A DNA stretch of 64,000 bases from Massospora cicadina (GCA_022478985.1 JAKSZP010004202.1:1-64000), one strand, 5' to 3'; counted from the first letter of the stretch, positions 10,798 to 21,921 are shown. Numbers and translations: made by a program. The notes: a model not told the origin generated them from the sequence alone.

Positions 10798-10978
10798 TTT
10801 AATTTACATAGTAAAATGAAAAGTTTTATATGTAAGAGGTGAAAACTTTGTATGTTTTAATGGTAATCAGTATAGTGTTATATCTGAACTTTTTATATTT
10901 GGTTGCTTCGATAGTTTAAATGGTTTTACCAAGCGGTTGGTGGTCATTCATCTAATTATCAAGCTAATCGTTTTATTA

Positions 10979-11097
10979 TTCTTAAAAGCATCTTAAGCTT
11001 AGAGTAAATTTTTTTAAGGGGTATTAACTTCAAGAAATATCCCGTTGGTTAAAGGTGTGAGCCGGTGAAAGTTCAGTAAAGCAAGGCTAAAAGGCCC
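10979..11097. repeat. Duplicated block ii, copy 1
   Basis: Matches 12172-12280 in the same orientation (AGCATCTTAAGCTTAGAGT vs GATCACCTTAAGATTAGAGT; AGCAAGGCTAA in both). Blocks i and ii keep the same order in both copies but with different spacing, so a unit of over 0.4 kb was duplicated and then diverged. Confidence 0.5.
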
Positions 11098-11707
11098 AGA
11101 TTTCCTTTTGTATTAAGTTATTGTCAGTTTCTCAGCTTAGATGGTATCCAGGTTACAATATATAAATTTTAGACGGTTGCATTTATAAAATCCCACAGGT
11201 ATAAATGTTAAATACTCGAATACCCCACAGATCTGATAGATTTTTCTTTTAGTATGATGCCACTTTTATAGATTTGGATACCCCTTGGACCAGATCTTCT
11301 GGAGTAACCTTCCAATGCCGATTTAATTATTAATCTTACACCATCTGATTGGTTTATTTAATAGCGAAATCAATTATCCAATCAGTTCCTACCTACTGGT
11401 TCGATATACATAAAAATATTTGACTTGATGATTATACAATGAGTTCTTAAAACTTTTACCTTGTCCAAGCCTTGCTAGATTAAAGAATCACGTCACTAGG
11501 TAAGGGGGTGTAATTTTGGGTTCGTATTAAATCAAAGTAGCCTGGTTTTAAACTTTGAAGCCAAGTTAATCAGTTGGTTCACTTTGGTTGAAGTCATTGG
11601 CTTGTCGTGTGGTAGGCTTCAGTTTAAAGGTTTCACTCGGTATTTGCCTTATCGATTTGATTGGGTTTATTTTACTTTTGCTTTTATTTAACTCATCATA
11701 ATGTCAG

Positions 11708-11815
11708 TTTTAGAACCTTATATCCTTCATTTGCCACACTTCCTGACATAACCCAATGATGAAATTTTGCACAGTTACTAAGGTCAGATGACAATACAAT
11801 ATTCCACCATAATTT
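11708..11815 (-). repeat. Duplicated block i, copy 2
   Basis: Partner of 10690-10797. It lies within an 84-codon minus-strand open frame (11696-11950) starting MIANRVSDLPSATPKTPHSH. The first half of that frame is not shared with copy 1. No family was recognised. Confidence 0.45.
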
Positions 11816-12171
11816 TGCAGATATCCCCCCGTAGGGGTACATTAAGGGTGAGAATGAGGGTGCAGGGGTAAAGATTGAAAAATCCGTAAGATGGCTATGC
11901 GGGGTTTTTGGGGTCGCAGATGGCAGATCCGATACCCGGTTTGCGATCATCCCACGAAAGGGGAGGAAGTTGGGGGTGCGAAGGTATAAAATTGAAACGA
12001 ATAAAACAAAAAATGGTAAAACTTTGGTACGGAAATTTACTATTAAACTTATGCGATGTATGATGATAATATAATACTTATAATAATAATATGATGTATG
12101 ATACTACTATAATACAAGATTGCCCAAGTTGACTAATCAAACTTAAGCGATGGTTGACAATATTGTTTCTT

Positions 12172-12280
12172 CCTAAGATCACCTTAAGATTAGAGTCAAA
12201 AATTTTTAAAGGTGTACCAACTTCACGAGATAACCGCCGGTTAAAGGGGAGGAAATTTCAGCAGAGCAAGGCTAAGGATC
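12172..12280. repeat. Duplicated block ii, copy 2
   Basis: Partner of 10979-11097. Plus-strand reading gives GVPTSRDNRRLKG against GVLTSRNIPLVKG in copy 1. Minus-strand reading gives SLALL and REVGTPLK against SLALL and LEVNTP. The coding strand, if any, cannot be decided. Confidence 0.5.
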
Positions 12281-12505
12281 ACACTATAACCTTTGATTCT
12301 CCAAGTTACGCGCTTGGAATTGTAAAAAGGTACACCGGAGTTGCTGGTATGTCAACCAAAGAAACCCGGAGTTGAAAGGGTTAAAGATCCATCTTTTAAA
12401 CGTGGTATTAAGGGGTTACACCCCTGATCTTAAAAACTTCAAGTTACCGGTTGCAAGCTGATTCGCATGGTTATCCAGTCGACGGTAAAAGGCACGAGTT
12501 AATGT

Positions 12506-12552
12506 CGCGTAATTTAAACCTGACACGTGACGCGTAATTTAAACCTGACACG
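12506..12552. repeat. 25-bp tandem duplication
   Basis: The 22-mer starting CGCGTAATTTAAACCTGACA occurs at 12506 and again at 12531, an exact period of 25 bp. It is a local duplication in low-copy DNA just before a small open frame. Confidence 0.8.
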
Positions 12553-12769
12553 GGATCTAAAGTACGGGGTACTAAACGCTGGTAGGGTACTGGAATACCG
12601 ATGGATTAACCCTTCGCGTGTATACCGCTCGTATAACCGTACGAGCCACCAAAAGTTTGGTTGGTGCCGAGGTAAAGATGACCGATGGGTTCCAGTGGTT
12701 TTGGCAGCACCCTACCTAGCTTATTATGCCCCTTATAATTTTTTAAACGGTCGTTGGGGGGTAAAGTAA
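12527..12769 (+). CDS. Unrecognised small ORF near HIS7
   Basis: An 80-codon frame rich in Arg, Tyr and Trp (KFGWCRGKDDRWVPVVLAAP near its middle, LAYYAPYNFLNGRW near its end). It converges with HIS7, their ends about 220 bp apart. No domain, signal peptide or homologue is known to me. It starts inside the 25-bp tandem repeat. It could be an exon of a larger gene or chance. Confidence 0.25.
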   Translation: MTRNLNLTRDLKYGVLNAGRVLEYRWINPSRVYRSYNRTSHQKFGWCRGKDDRWVPVVLAAPYLAYYAPYNFLNGRWGVK

Positions 12770-12862
12770 AGGTGGTTGCTAGGGTTAGCCTGGCCCACGT
12801 TTAAGGGGCAGTTCTGGCTTGTTATAAAGTGCACGAGACTACAAGGTGGTTGCAAAACCTCA

Positions 12863-12868
12863 TTTATT
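12863..12868 (-). terminator. Candidate HIS7 polyadenylation signal
   Basis: AATAAA on the minus strand, about 125 nt after the TAG stop of HIS7 at 12992-12994. It is the only canonical hexamer seen in the short 3' region. Confidence 0.45.
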
Positions 12869-12991
12869 TACTAAAGCAATTATTTTTCACGTCCACACGG
12901 TTGCTTACTTTCATATATGCACTTCAAGCCAACCCAGGGCGCTTATCAAAGCCAGCCAGAGGTTGGGCTAGCGCTGAGCGGACTGATACTT

Positions 12992-14913
12992 CTAGGGGGA
13001 GCGCACCTCCACCCCCAACGCCTTCAGTTCGGCTTTGAGGGCCGGTAAAGGAAGCGTCTGGCGGTGAAAGATCCCCGCAGCCAGGGCCGCTTCGAGTGAG
13101 GGGACCAAGGTGAAGGCCTGATGGAAATGTGCCGAGCACCCCGCGCCCGAGGAGGCGATCAGAGGCCGGGTGGTGTTCGCCCTAATTTGCTGCAGCAGCT
13201 CAAGGTCAAAGCCGAGGCCGGTGCCGTCGCGATCGATCGAGTTGACCATAAACTCACCGGCTCCCAGCTTCTGGCACGCAACCACCAGCTGCACCACGTC
13301 CACATCCCGCGCAACCCGGCCGCCCTGGCTCGTACACTGGAACCAGCAGTAGCTCTCTCCGTTGGGGCCAGGATGCGTGGTGGGGATGGTATGGTGCGCC
13401 GTCAAAGCGGGATCCGTAACGTATACGCGTCGGGGGTCGATGGACACCACCACCGCCTGGCTCCCGTAGGTGCGAGCTATGGTTTCGATGGGGGTGCGGC
13501 CTGTAAGCACCTGCGCCTTCCAATACGCTTCGGCCGCATCTACCGCGTCGCTCCCTAACGAAACCTTGTCAGCGCCAGCGCGAAAGTAGGCCCCGGCAAC
13601 CTCGGCCGCCGAAGTTACGCTTCCGTCGGCATTGACGATGTCGCGGATGCCCCCGCCAACCGTCATTGGAACAAACGCCTCCAGAGACGCCCGCTGGAGC
13701 ACTTGCAGCATGGGCTGGTCCTGAAGCGGGCAGCCGCGGAAGCTGGTAATGTTCAGAAAGGCAATTTCATCCGCCCCTTCGTCGTAATACCGCTTGGCCA
13801 ACGCGGCAGGGCGCCCAAGGTTGCGCACCTGACCCGCCTCCCGAACGTCATACTGATCCCCCTTAGTAACCACCAGCTCACCCGCGTCATCGGCTCGGAC
13901 GTCGAGGCACGCCACGATGCGCTTGGTAAGGAACTCGTGGCCAACTGGGATTTGGGGCTCAACCTTAAGCCAACCGCCCGCAAGCCAACCCTCCTCCGAG
14001 ATAAACGACGCCAGCAAGCGAAGGCCCGCCTCGCCAGACTTCTCGGGGTGAAACTGGACCCCGAAAATATTCCCCTTGCAAACCGCGCTAATAAATTTGT
14101 CGTCCCCGTAAACGGTGGTCCCCAGCACCCAGTCGGAATTCCTGACGTCGGGGGTCACCCGGTACGAGTGGACGAAGTAGTAATGGCTTTTAGGGTTGAG
14201 GCCGTAGGGGGTTTCGAACCCGCGCCCGTCCGCCAAGTTTAAAAAGACGCGGTTCCAACCCATATGCGGGACCGAGCGTGAGGTGCAATCGAACTGGGTG
14301 ACCCGGCCCGGTATTAGCCCGAAGCCAAGGTCGTCGTCGGGCGCCTCGTCCGACCCCTCAAACAGGCATTGCATCCCGACGCAGATTCCGAGGAACTTTC
14401 CACCCCTCCGGAGGTAACCGAGGAGCGGGTCAAAGTACCCCAACCTTCGAAGCGACCCCATCGCCTCCCCAAAGTTCCCTACGCCGGGGAAGATTATTTT
14501 CTGTACTAGATTTTAGAAGCTTTTCGCCGAGATAGTTTAGTGGGAAGGCGTTAACAAGGTAATCAACTAGGATCCGAGTCGCCACTTCGGGTGTAAATTA
14601 AATAATATAGCTCGCTGGACCTTCAAGGCTCAGCTCGTATACTTAAACCGTAAAAGGTAGGCCTATCCAAAGGATGAATGGAAGGGCCAAAGTAAATGGG
14701 ATAAAGTTAGATTAAAGTGATTATCATAAAAAATTATTGAGCACAAGCCATAAAATTTAACAAAATTAACCCCCAAAAAAAACTTACCTCCGCCAGTTTA
14801 AAGTCATCGGCACCGGTGATGGGGTGGATATCGAACCCCAACTTATTAACCGCGTTGATCAAGGATCTAACGTTCCCAGCCCCATAATCTAGTAAATACG
14901 TCCGACCACCCAT
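12992..14913 (-). CDS. HIS7: Imidazole glycerol phosphate synthase HisHF, two exons
   Basis: Bifunctional enzyme of step 5 of histidine synthesis. The glutaminase domain frees ammonia, and the cyclase domain uses it to turn PRFAR into IGP and AICAR, which feeds purine synthesis. Exon 1 is 14788-14913 (42 codons, MGGRTYLLDYGAGNVRSLIN) and exon 2 is 12992-14500. The spliced product is 544 residues, close to the usual 552 in yeast. Glutaminase triad: Cys82 in GICVGMQC, His193 and Glu195 in FGVQFHPEKSG; the PGVGNFGEAM oxyanion segment spans the second exon start. Cyclase acids: Asp242 in VACLDVR and Asp397 in VVVSIDPRR; phosphate-binding glycines in PMTVGGGIRD. No frameshift was seen; it looks functional. 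No leader, so cytosolic. Exon 2 is strikingly GC-rich against its surroundings. Confidence 0.97.
14501..14787 (-). other. HIS7 intron
   Basis: A 287-nt spliceosomal intron, AT-rich, with donor GTAAGT at 14787-14782 and acceptor TACAG ending at 14501. The codon phase is kept: exon 1 ends ...KLAE and exon 2 begins KIIFPGVGN. Branch-point candidates are the CACTAAAC or TTCTAAAATC tracts in its last 55 nt. Confidence 0.92.
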
Positions 14914-15517
14914 TCAACTTAAAAAGTTTAATTGGGCCTCACTGAGCCTTTAAGCTTTTATAATAAAGTACCAAGTTAAAGTGCCACCTTTTAAACCTCT
15001 TCCCCACCTCCAAACCTCCAGTTTCAATTCTAGGGGTCTCCTTTTTGAGGTTCACTAAAACTTCACCATGGCATGATTAAACCCAAGCGCATTTTTAAAT
15101 CAATTCTAAATTCAGTCACGGGTATCGTCCCATAATTCATGGTAGGTACGAGTCACATTTAAAAAATCCCAAATTCAACTGCTAAATCGGTCCCGCTTTA
15201 AAATAATGAACCAATAACACTGGTCTAGACTTAAAACCTTCTCCTACCCAAACCTGGTTAAATTTTAACCATTTTTAAGTGAAATAAACGATTACGATAA
15301 TTAAAAGGTTTAGCTGGCTCACATAATTTTTAAATATGGGATTATTTGATTTTGTTTTTTGATAGGGGCTTATAATAAGGTGGGTAAATTTTAAACTGGT
15401 TACGAATCCAGGTTAACACCGAGTCACCTGTATCTGGTTATTGAGAACCCATTTCATTCATATGAACTTATTTGGTTATACTTGGGGAACCTACCTGCTC
15501 TTATTTCTAAGTGCCCT
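14914..15517 (-). promoter_or_regulatory. HIS7 upstream region
   Basis: About 600 bp between the HIS7 start codon and LTR C, with no competing gene. An AT-rich tract containing TTATAAAAGC (minus strand, near 14950) could serve as a TATA element 30-50 bp before the start codon. No TGACTC Gcn4-type box was identified with confidence. LTR C ends about 600 bp upstream and could influence expression. Confidence 0.45.
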
Positions 15518-16877
15518 TGTCATGATAACAGCAAAGTAAGTTTATACCAGCCTGGATGCCAAAGCACCCAAATGGCAAGTCCAAATGCCAGAGGCACTGC
15601 TTGAATGACGTTTATTTGTGCTGGGAAAGATCCTTCCAGCGAGCGCCATGAGGTCATCAGTGTGAAAATAAGCCCGGCAACAAACCAGGCAAACATTGCC
15701 CCAGAGCCCACAGGTTTGAGGGGTTGGAAAAAATTGGATCGGGATAGGTGGTTTAAATTTCATCATGGTAAAAATAAGGAATTTCAGGAAGCAGGATCTT
15801 TATTAGATTTAAAATGGAAAATCAGCCCTCAATTTTCTCAGTGTGTTATGACTGCTTATATAGATGATTGATTTTAGGAATAGCTTAGAAAGTCTCATGA
15901 TTTGGGCCCTCAAGGTTTGACCTAAACTGGTAAACTTCGAGCGAGAGAGGGAGAAAAATGGTCTTAATTTGAACCAACTTTGAAACTGTTGGCGGTGGGC
16001 TGAGTTGCTGTTGGTTCAACCTCAGATGCCCAAATTATAGTTTCACTGCATTTATGATGGTTAGCTCAATGGCATCTCACCCTATGATCAACAGGAATAT
16101 CCCAAGGCCACCCCACATAGGGGTGGTCCCAGAGGTTGGGAATGGGTTCAGGATACCCAACCCATCCATGCCTGGTCACTTTGGTGTCCATTTGGCCAAG
16201 CAAGGTACAACAAATGACAATCCTAATTTTTGAGGGAAGGATTCTGGGATAGCAGCAACATTTGACAATGGAGGTATATACCCATCAAGCTTTGTCCCCA
16301 ATGTTTTTGAGGGAGTTTCAAATTGGCAACAACATTTCCCAATGATCCAATGCCATTAGAGAGTTTAACTGAAGGTTTGTTGCTGGACACATTCTTATTA
16401 AGAGGTACATGCCATTGGGCTTTGTTCCTGATGGTTTTGAAGCAGGTTTTGAACTGATGATAACATTTCCCAATGGCCCAATGCCATTGGTGAGCTTTGC
16501 TGAAAACTTGACGCTTGATTCTCTATTCACTGAATGTGCGTGCCCATCAGGCATTGTTGCTGAGAGTTTGAGGCTTTCAGACCTTGACTTTGAGGGCTTG
16601 TTGCCATCAACTTCATACAAACCCTTAGGCCCATAGAGCACCAACTTTTGAGAGTTTCAGTGCAAATTACCTCAATTTGCTGTACTAATTTGGTGGAGGA
16701 AATTGTGGGGATAGGTGGGGGAACCTTTATAGGGAGAGCTGTTACCTATTGCTTGTCTATCACATGGGTGAGATCACCCTGTGAGATGAGATGGATAGCT
16801 GCCCTTCTTGGACCCTTCCTTGTGGAAAATGGGAACATTGACCAGTCTAAGAAAAGGGGACGCACCCCAGACTTACA
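15518..16877 (-). repeat. LTR C: solo LTR of the P family, inverted relative to P
   Basis: On the minus strand it starts TGTAAGTC at 16877 and ends ATCATGACA at 15518, like LTR A and LTR B of element P. It is longer (1360 bp against about 1.15-1.19 kb) because of extra degenerate tandem repeats in its middle. No pol follows it and no TSD was found. Together with LTR A (17308-18495) it forms a large imperfect inverted repeat separated by 430 bp. Confidence 0.8.
16331..16590. repeat. 131-bp tandem repeat within LTR C
   Basis: AACATTTCCCAATG starts units at 16331 and 16462, each followed by CCAATGCCATT and later by a TGCCCATCAGGC- or TGCCATTGGGC-like block. A more degenerate partial unit begins near 16257. 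LTR A and LTR B carry roughly one such unit, so LTR C has expanded. Confidence 0.6.
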
Positions 16878-17302
16878 GAATTGCTTTAATTAAAGTTTCA
16901 AGAATATTCAGCTTTTAGAGGTAAATATGAAAGGTATATAACAAACACAAACCTTTAATTACTTTCATGGGTATAAAAGACATATTCACAACCTACACTT
17001 TATCACCTAGTTTGTCAACCAGTTTATAGTTCAGGTCCATTCAACTTGAATAGGCTGCATAATTATGTTGATAGTGGGAGTACTTTTGGATGTGTGCAGT
17101 GAGATGAATTTTGCATCCCAGAAACGTAGATTGACTCCATTAATACAAGCATATTACCATTACCTTGGCTGTAATTTAGATGAGGAAGGTCCTTGGCACC
17201 ACAGATCTGATGTGATACATGTGTGGGAAGTGAAAGCATCTTGGAAAGCCTTAGAACCGTTGTTCACAAATTTTGAAAGATATAGAATTTAACCCTTACA
17301 AT
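16878..17302 (+). pseudogene. Left half of a relic gene interrupted by element P
   Basis: A 76-codon frame at 17065-17292 ends KASWKALEPLFTNFERYRI. One frame over, the text continues NPYNLA up to the P insertion site at 17303-17307 (CTAGC) and resumes beyond P at 50447 as VNELFEDIP. Joined, it resembles the part before the DFFPENLGAVSDEHGERFHQ region of uncharacterised multicopy proteins that I recall from aphid, spider and Hydra annotations. Function unknown; broken by frameshifts. Confidence 0.5.
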
Positions 17303-17307
17303 CTAGC

Positions 17308-18495
17308 TGTAAGCCTTGGGTAGCGCTCCCTTCATTTGGATCAAGGGATGTTCCCTTTCCCATCAAAAAAGGGTCCAAGAAGGGCAGCTAAACCTCTTAT
17401 CTCACAGGGTGACATCACCTATGTGGTGGATGAGTGTTGGGTAACAGCTCTCACTTTGAGGATCCCACCACCTGTTCCAGTATTGACTTCAGATGATTTA
17501 TACAATGAATTAAGTGGATTTGTGCTGAGCTTTTGGGGAGTCAGCATTCCCTTGGGTCAAAAGGTCTGAATAAAGTCAAGGGCAACAAGCCTTTAAATCA
17601 ATATCTAAAATTCCTAAATCATCAAAAACAAGGCCTGATGGGTGTGTAACTTCAATTAATAAAGCATCTAATATCAGATCTTTAAAAACCTGCCATTGGC
17701 ATCAGGCCATTGGGAAAAATTGATGCAAGTTTGAAACCCTCCCCAGCAGTATCTCAACTCCCTCCCAAATAGATCTAGTTTGGACCAACAGACCTTGGAG
17801 CAACTGTATAGGAGTGGTTTGGGTATCCCAAACCCGTTTCTGACCTCATGGGACTGTCCCTATATAGAGTAGTCTTGGGAGGTTCCCGCTGCCTGTCAGG
17901 CAAGAAGCTGTTACTCTAGTTATCAAAACTGAAGAAAATTGGCAATTTGGGCATTCATGGACAAACTGACAGTGACTCATCCTGCCGCTGACAATTTCAA
18001 AGTCAGTTCTAAATAACTCATTTTATTACTCACCCAAAGTTTATCAGATTAGGTGAATCTCAAGGGACCCAACCCCAAGCTTGTCTAAGCTATTCCCTAA
18101 ATCAGAAGTCTATTTAAGCAGTCATAACATACTGATAAAATTGATGATTGATTTTCCAATTTTAATATTCAATAAAAATCTGTACCCAAAATTTGATTCC
18201 TTCCCTATAACAACTATAAAACCTTCCATTTGATCTCAAATTTTCCCAGCATCTAAACCCATGGGCCCTGTCTAGTACTAAAAAAAAACCATGGGCCCTG
18301 GAGCTATGATAACCTGGTTCATTGCAGGGTTGTTTTTCACAATTAGAAAACTTTTGGCATTTGCAGTTAATTTCACTCACTATACAATTCAACATCATTC
18401 AGGTTCAGCACCTCTGGCATTTGGGCTTACCATCTGGGTGTTCAGGCATACAGACTGGCAGGCCAGTCTAAACTTTATCTGCCGCCATTGTGGCA
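17308..18495 (+). repeat. LTR A, 5' LTR of P
   Basis: 1188 bp, starting TGTAAGCCTTGGG and ending CATTGTGGCA. It matches LTR B along its full length in the same orientation. It contains an apparent small local duplication of AACCCATGGGCCCTG near 18255-18300 around a poly-A run. The open frame at 18291-18734 crosses the LTR end and is not treated as a gene. Confidence 0.85.
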
Positions 18496-19761
18496 TAATC
18501 AACCATCCAGTATTTTTCACCATTTCCACCTTTCTCATCAAGATGGGTTCAGAAGTGGTCATCTCTTACCAGATGGATGTACAGCTGGTTCCCAGCCTTC
18601 TGTTGTTTAACTGGCTAAGTACCAATTTTATATGTTCCACAGAGGGTTGTGAAGGAGTTTTGGTATGGGTGCACTGCCCAAGTACCTTCAACGGTTTACC
18701 CAGTCAACCTTCAAGTTGGGATCTTCAGGCTTGAAGCAGCTGATGTGGCCTCAGTTTCTGATCCAGCTTTAAATCAGTATCCATATCGAATTTAAAGACT
18801 GACACTGCCCTGCGCCCTGTTAGTTTGTTCTAGCACACCAGCTTATAATCATTGGTGGTCCAGACTAGAGAGTGAATGATTCAACCCCTTTGTCACACCA
18901 GTTCTGCTTCTATTGAAAACCTTGTTATTTACTGTGATCTAGTTGCAATGTCTTCCTTATCAACAGACATGACCGCTTCTGCCAACAAACAGAATTCTGC
19001 CTAATTCTTATTACTGATGAAAATTAGTATTTGGGACCACCTGGTGCCTTTTGAGGCCTTGGTTGACATGGGAGCAGCGGTAACTTCATGAGTATGAAGT
19101 TGGCCCAGCAGCTCAAATTAGACTTGGGTGTAGGGCCATTGGTGTTGGTCGCACCATTACCTGCCAAACCTTCTTCAACGTATGGCGCCCCATGCCTTTC
19201 CCAGTCCACCAGTTTAGCTTTTGTGATTGCTTCTCTGCAATGCCCAACCTTGCACTCCCAGTGATTTTGGGTGTGGGTCATTGGCATCAGCAGCATGTGA
19301 GAATTCACCTTGAGACAGTCATGCTGTACGACAACAATCAGGTGGAGGACGAGTTTCCATTGTTGGATACCCTCACTAAACCTTGTAGATGTGGTTCTAT
19401 TGCTACTCTTGTTTCCCTTGTTGGGCTTCCGCCACATTTTCCCACTGAGTTGATGTGCTACCAGAGCATCTTTAACTCTGACAAGGCTGACCGCTTTCTC
19501 CTTAGTATGGAATTCAATATAAACTTTTTGGACAGCGGTGCAAGTGGTTATTATAAACTGTCCACTGTACCCACATACATCAGAGGAGGATGTGGCCCTC
19601 GATACATGGTTGGATGACATGCTCAGGAAGGGTTAATTGTTCCAGGAGACATCTTTAGTTGCCTCCACCATTGTCTTTGCCAAAAAGGCAGATGGGTCAC
19701 TTCATCCCTGTGTTAATTATGGGCACATCAATAAGACAATGGTCCGCAACCCCTAACCACT
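18496..19761 (+). pseudogene. P gag remnant, protease and RT N-terminus
   Basis: Only about 550 bp separate LTR A from the protease, so gag is mostly deleted. Protease text: PFEALVDMGAAVTS near 19048-19095, where the catalytic D-S/T-G triplet reads DMG, followed by LALPVILGVGHWHQQHVRIH (flap/ILG motif). RT starts TIVFAKKADGSLHPCVNYGH near 19660-19730 and stops at VRNP, where M inserted. Frameshifts are present. Confidence 0.75.
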
Positions 19762-20168
19762 TGTTGGTGATACTGTTCTCTAGACTGTTGCCAAGGTCCA
19801 AAGGTGGCTTGAAGCTGCTTTTTCAGAAAGTTCAAAAAAGAAACGGAAAATTGGTTAAGGTACTGGGCATTTTTTAATTTAAAAGAATTCAATATTTATA
19901 GAGTGAGTGGGGACAAGGTACCTAAAGGATTGTCACAGCCTCATCCATCCAGGATCTTCCCTGGTCTCCAAATTGACCGCCTTGTGGGTATCCTCAATGG
20001 ATTTCACTGCCCACCTGACCAAATTGGTGAAACGCCACCCCACATGAATCAGGGATTGGGGAGGAGGATCCTGAAGCCATTTTCATTCAGATAGGTTTGG
20101 GAGCTAATTTAATATGACTCAATTTGGATTGGGGGAATTCAATTCATTCATTATCTCAAATCCTGACA
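19762..20168 (-). repeat. 3' LTR of M
   Basis: 407 bp. On the plus strand it runs TGTTGGTGATACTG to CAAATCCTGACA. Several C-to-T type changes relative to the 5' LTR suggest an old insertion. Confidence 0.9.
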
Positions 20169-20332
20169 ACGCCACCCTCAAGATTCTGTTGGAGGGAAGT
20201 ATACAGCCAAAGGAACCATCCATGCACCCAATTGACTATGGTCCCTTGGTTGATGTCAGCAATGGTGTACTCAGACTTCACCCTATGAATGCCCTTATAG
20301 GGTCCAGACCAAAGAACGTCTAGCTTATTTTG

Positions 20333-21450
20333 TCAGCTTCCAGGTTGATGGTGATAGAAGAGAACAAGGTCACCTAATTGAAAAGTTGGTAAGGGTGGTT
20401 GTCTGAGATTAAATTGGGATGTCTCTCTTTCAGTAGTGGTGATAATGCCTTGTGTGGCTAGGGCTTGAAGCCGGACAATTTCTTTGGCTAAGGCTCTCAT
20501 AGTTAATTTGGAGTTCTCAGGCGTGGAGGTCTCAAGTAATGGATGGACGCTACTTGGTAGTTGAGGTGCATGACTATATAGGGCTTCAAATGAGGACATC
20601 TTGATGACTTGGTGGTAGCTTAACCTGTATGCAAGCAAAGCGCTGGGTAGGTAATAGTTCCGATGGGCAGGATCCGAGGTGGCTAACTTCCATAGAATGG
20701 AAATTAGAGTTGCATTAGCGCGTTCTACTGGCCCATTAGTAGAGGGGTGGTAAGGGGCAGCGAAACTCTGGGTAGTATCAAATAGGAGGTAAGTTCTTGT
20801 ATTACCTGTGAAGTGAAGTTCAATCCATTGTCCAAAAGTAAGGTTTGGGGGCACCCACGCTGGGTGAAAATGAATCAAACGAGGAAGAGGGCTATGTCTT
20901 TGGCAATGGCAGCTGGGACCAAAATTGCTTCACCCCACTTGGTTAAGTGGTCCATGGCTAGGATAATATACTTATGGCCATGCAACCCAGTGGGAAGAGG
21001 GCCCACCACATCAATGCTAACTACATTGAAGGGCCCAGTCAGGGCAACAACTGAGCGGTGGTATTGAGGATTGGCTCAATCTTGAGATTGGCAAGACATA
21101 CATGCCTCCAAGACCTCTTGGATGGTTTCTACCATTTGGTCCCAGTAGCATCTTGACTCCAACCATTCGTGGGTCTTCTTAACAGCCCTATGTCCCATAG
21201 TGGAATGGTCTTCTAAAGTAACATCAGTTTGGGAGGAGGGGTAGACATATGGGAGCCACTTCTTATTTACCTTCTTGTAAAGCAGTCCATCCTTAATTTG
21301 AGTGTCTTGATCATCCTTTGGATTTCAGCTTGGACCTCAAGAGTTTCAAACTCCCACTTCACAGGTTGGCCTATTAGATCATACAGCTGTCAGTTATTAA
21401 TAATGGCCTCGCGGTTGTCATGAACAAAGGAGGAGGCTGCATTATAGAAA
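20333..21450 (-). pseudogene. M integrase
   Basis: An open frame at 20333-20878 (181 residues) contains YHPSTNGPVERANATLI with the catalytic Glu, LLAYRLSYHQVIKMSSFEAL and LGDLVLFYHH. Beyond it the frame continues broken as DVLWSGPYKGIHRVK. Upstream (20880-21450) lie the degraded first and second Asp regions and the zinc finger. RT is missing, so the integrase joins directly to gag DNA. Confidence 0.75.
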
Positions 21451-21459
21451 TTTATGATG

Positions 21460-21921
21460 TGGTTGTTCAGAGCCTGGGTGAGCGCCAGTTGTCAGGAGAC
21501 CTACTGATGGTGCAACCCAACTAGTTGGAGTAGATGATGAATAGCTGGGTGAACAAAGTTGCAAAGGTAGCGTTTGGGACCCAGTGTAAGTTCCGCTGCT
21601 GGCAGCTGGGCCAAGTCATAGAGGTCCCGCATGGTAAAGGGAATGGCTGGAGCAGGCGCCCATGGAGTAGATGCCATTTATTAATTGTTGGACAACCTCG
21701 TTAAGGTTCTTGTACTGAAGTTGAAACTGACTTCCATTGATAGAAGGCAGGTGAACTGGAATGCATCCTGTAATTCTAATTTTTCAGGTTGAGTGGCTAG
21801 TATTTCATTCTGAAAGGTACTAACCCATTGGGCAATGCTTATTGACTGAATAGCGGCTTGTCTTCAGGGCTGCTAATATTTTCCATTGTGATAGACATTT
21901 TCACTTGGGACAGCTTGGAGA
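21460..21921 (-). pseudogene. M gag N-terminal remnant
   Basis: Text matches the gag N-terminus of N at 29972-30409 (for example the segments around GACCTCTATGAC and TAATTCATCATCTCC-like stretches on the minus strand). It ends abruptly at the internal deletion junction near 21450. Confidence 0.6.

Noticed and set aside
13121..14242. Plus-strand ORFs of 145 and 179 codons across HIS7
   Set aside because: They are GC-driven antisense frames over the HIS7 exon. HIS7 has full motif support on the minus strand.
16257..16331. A third full 131-bp unit in LTR C
   Set aside because: Only a partial, 74-bp-spaced match was found, so it is mentioned but not counted.
18291..18734. 147-codon plus ORF at the end of LTR A
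   Set aside because: It crosses the LTR boundary, is not conserved in LTR B and has no motif.
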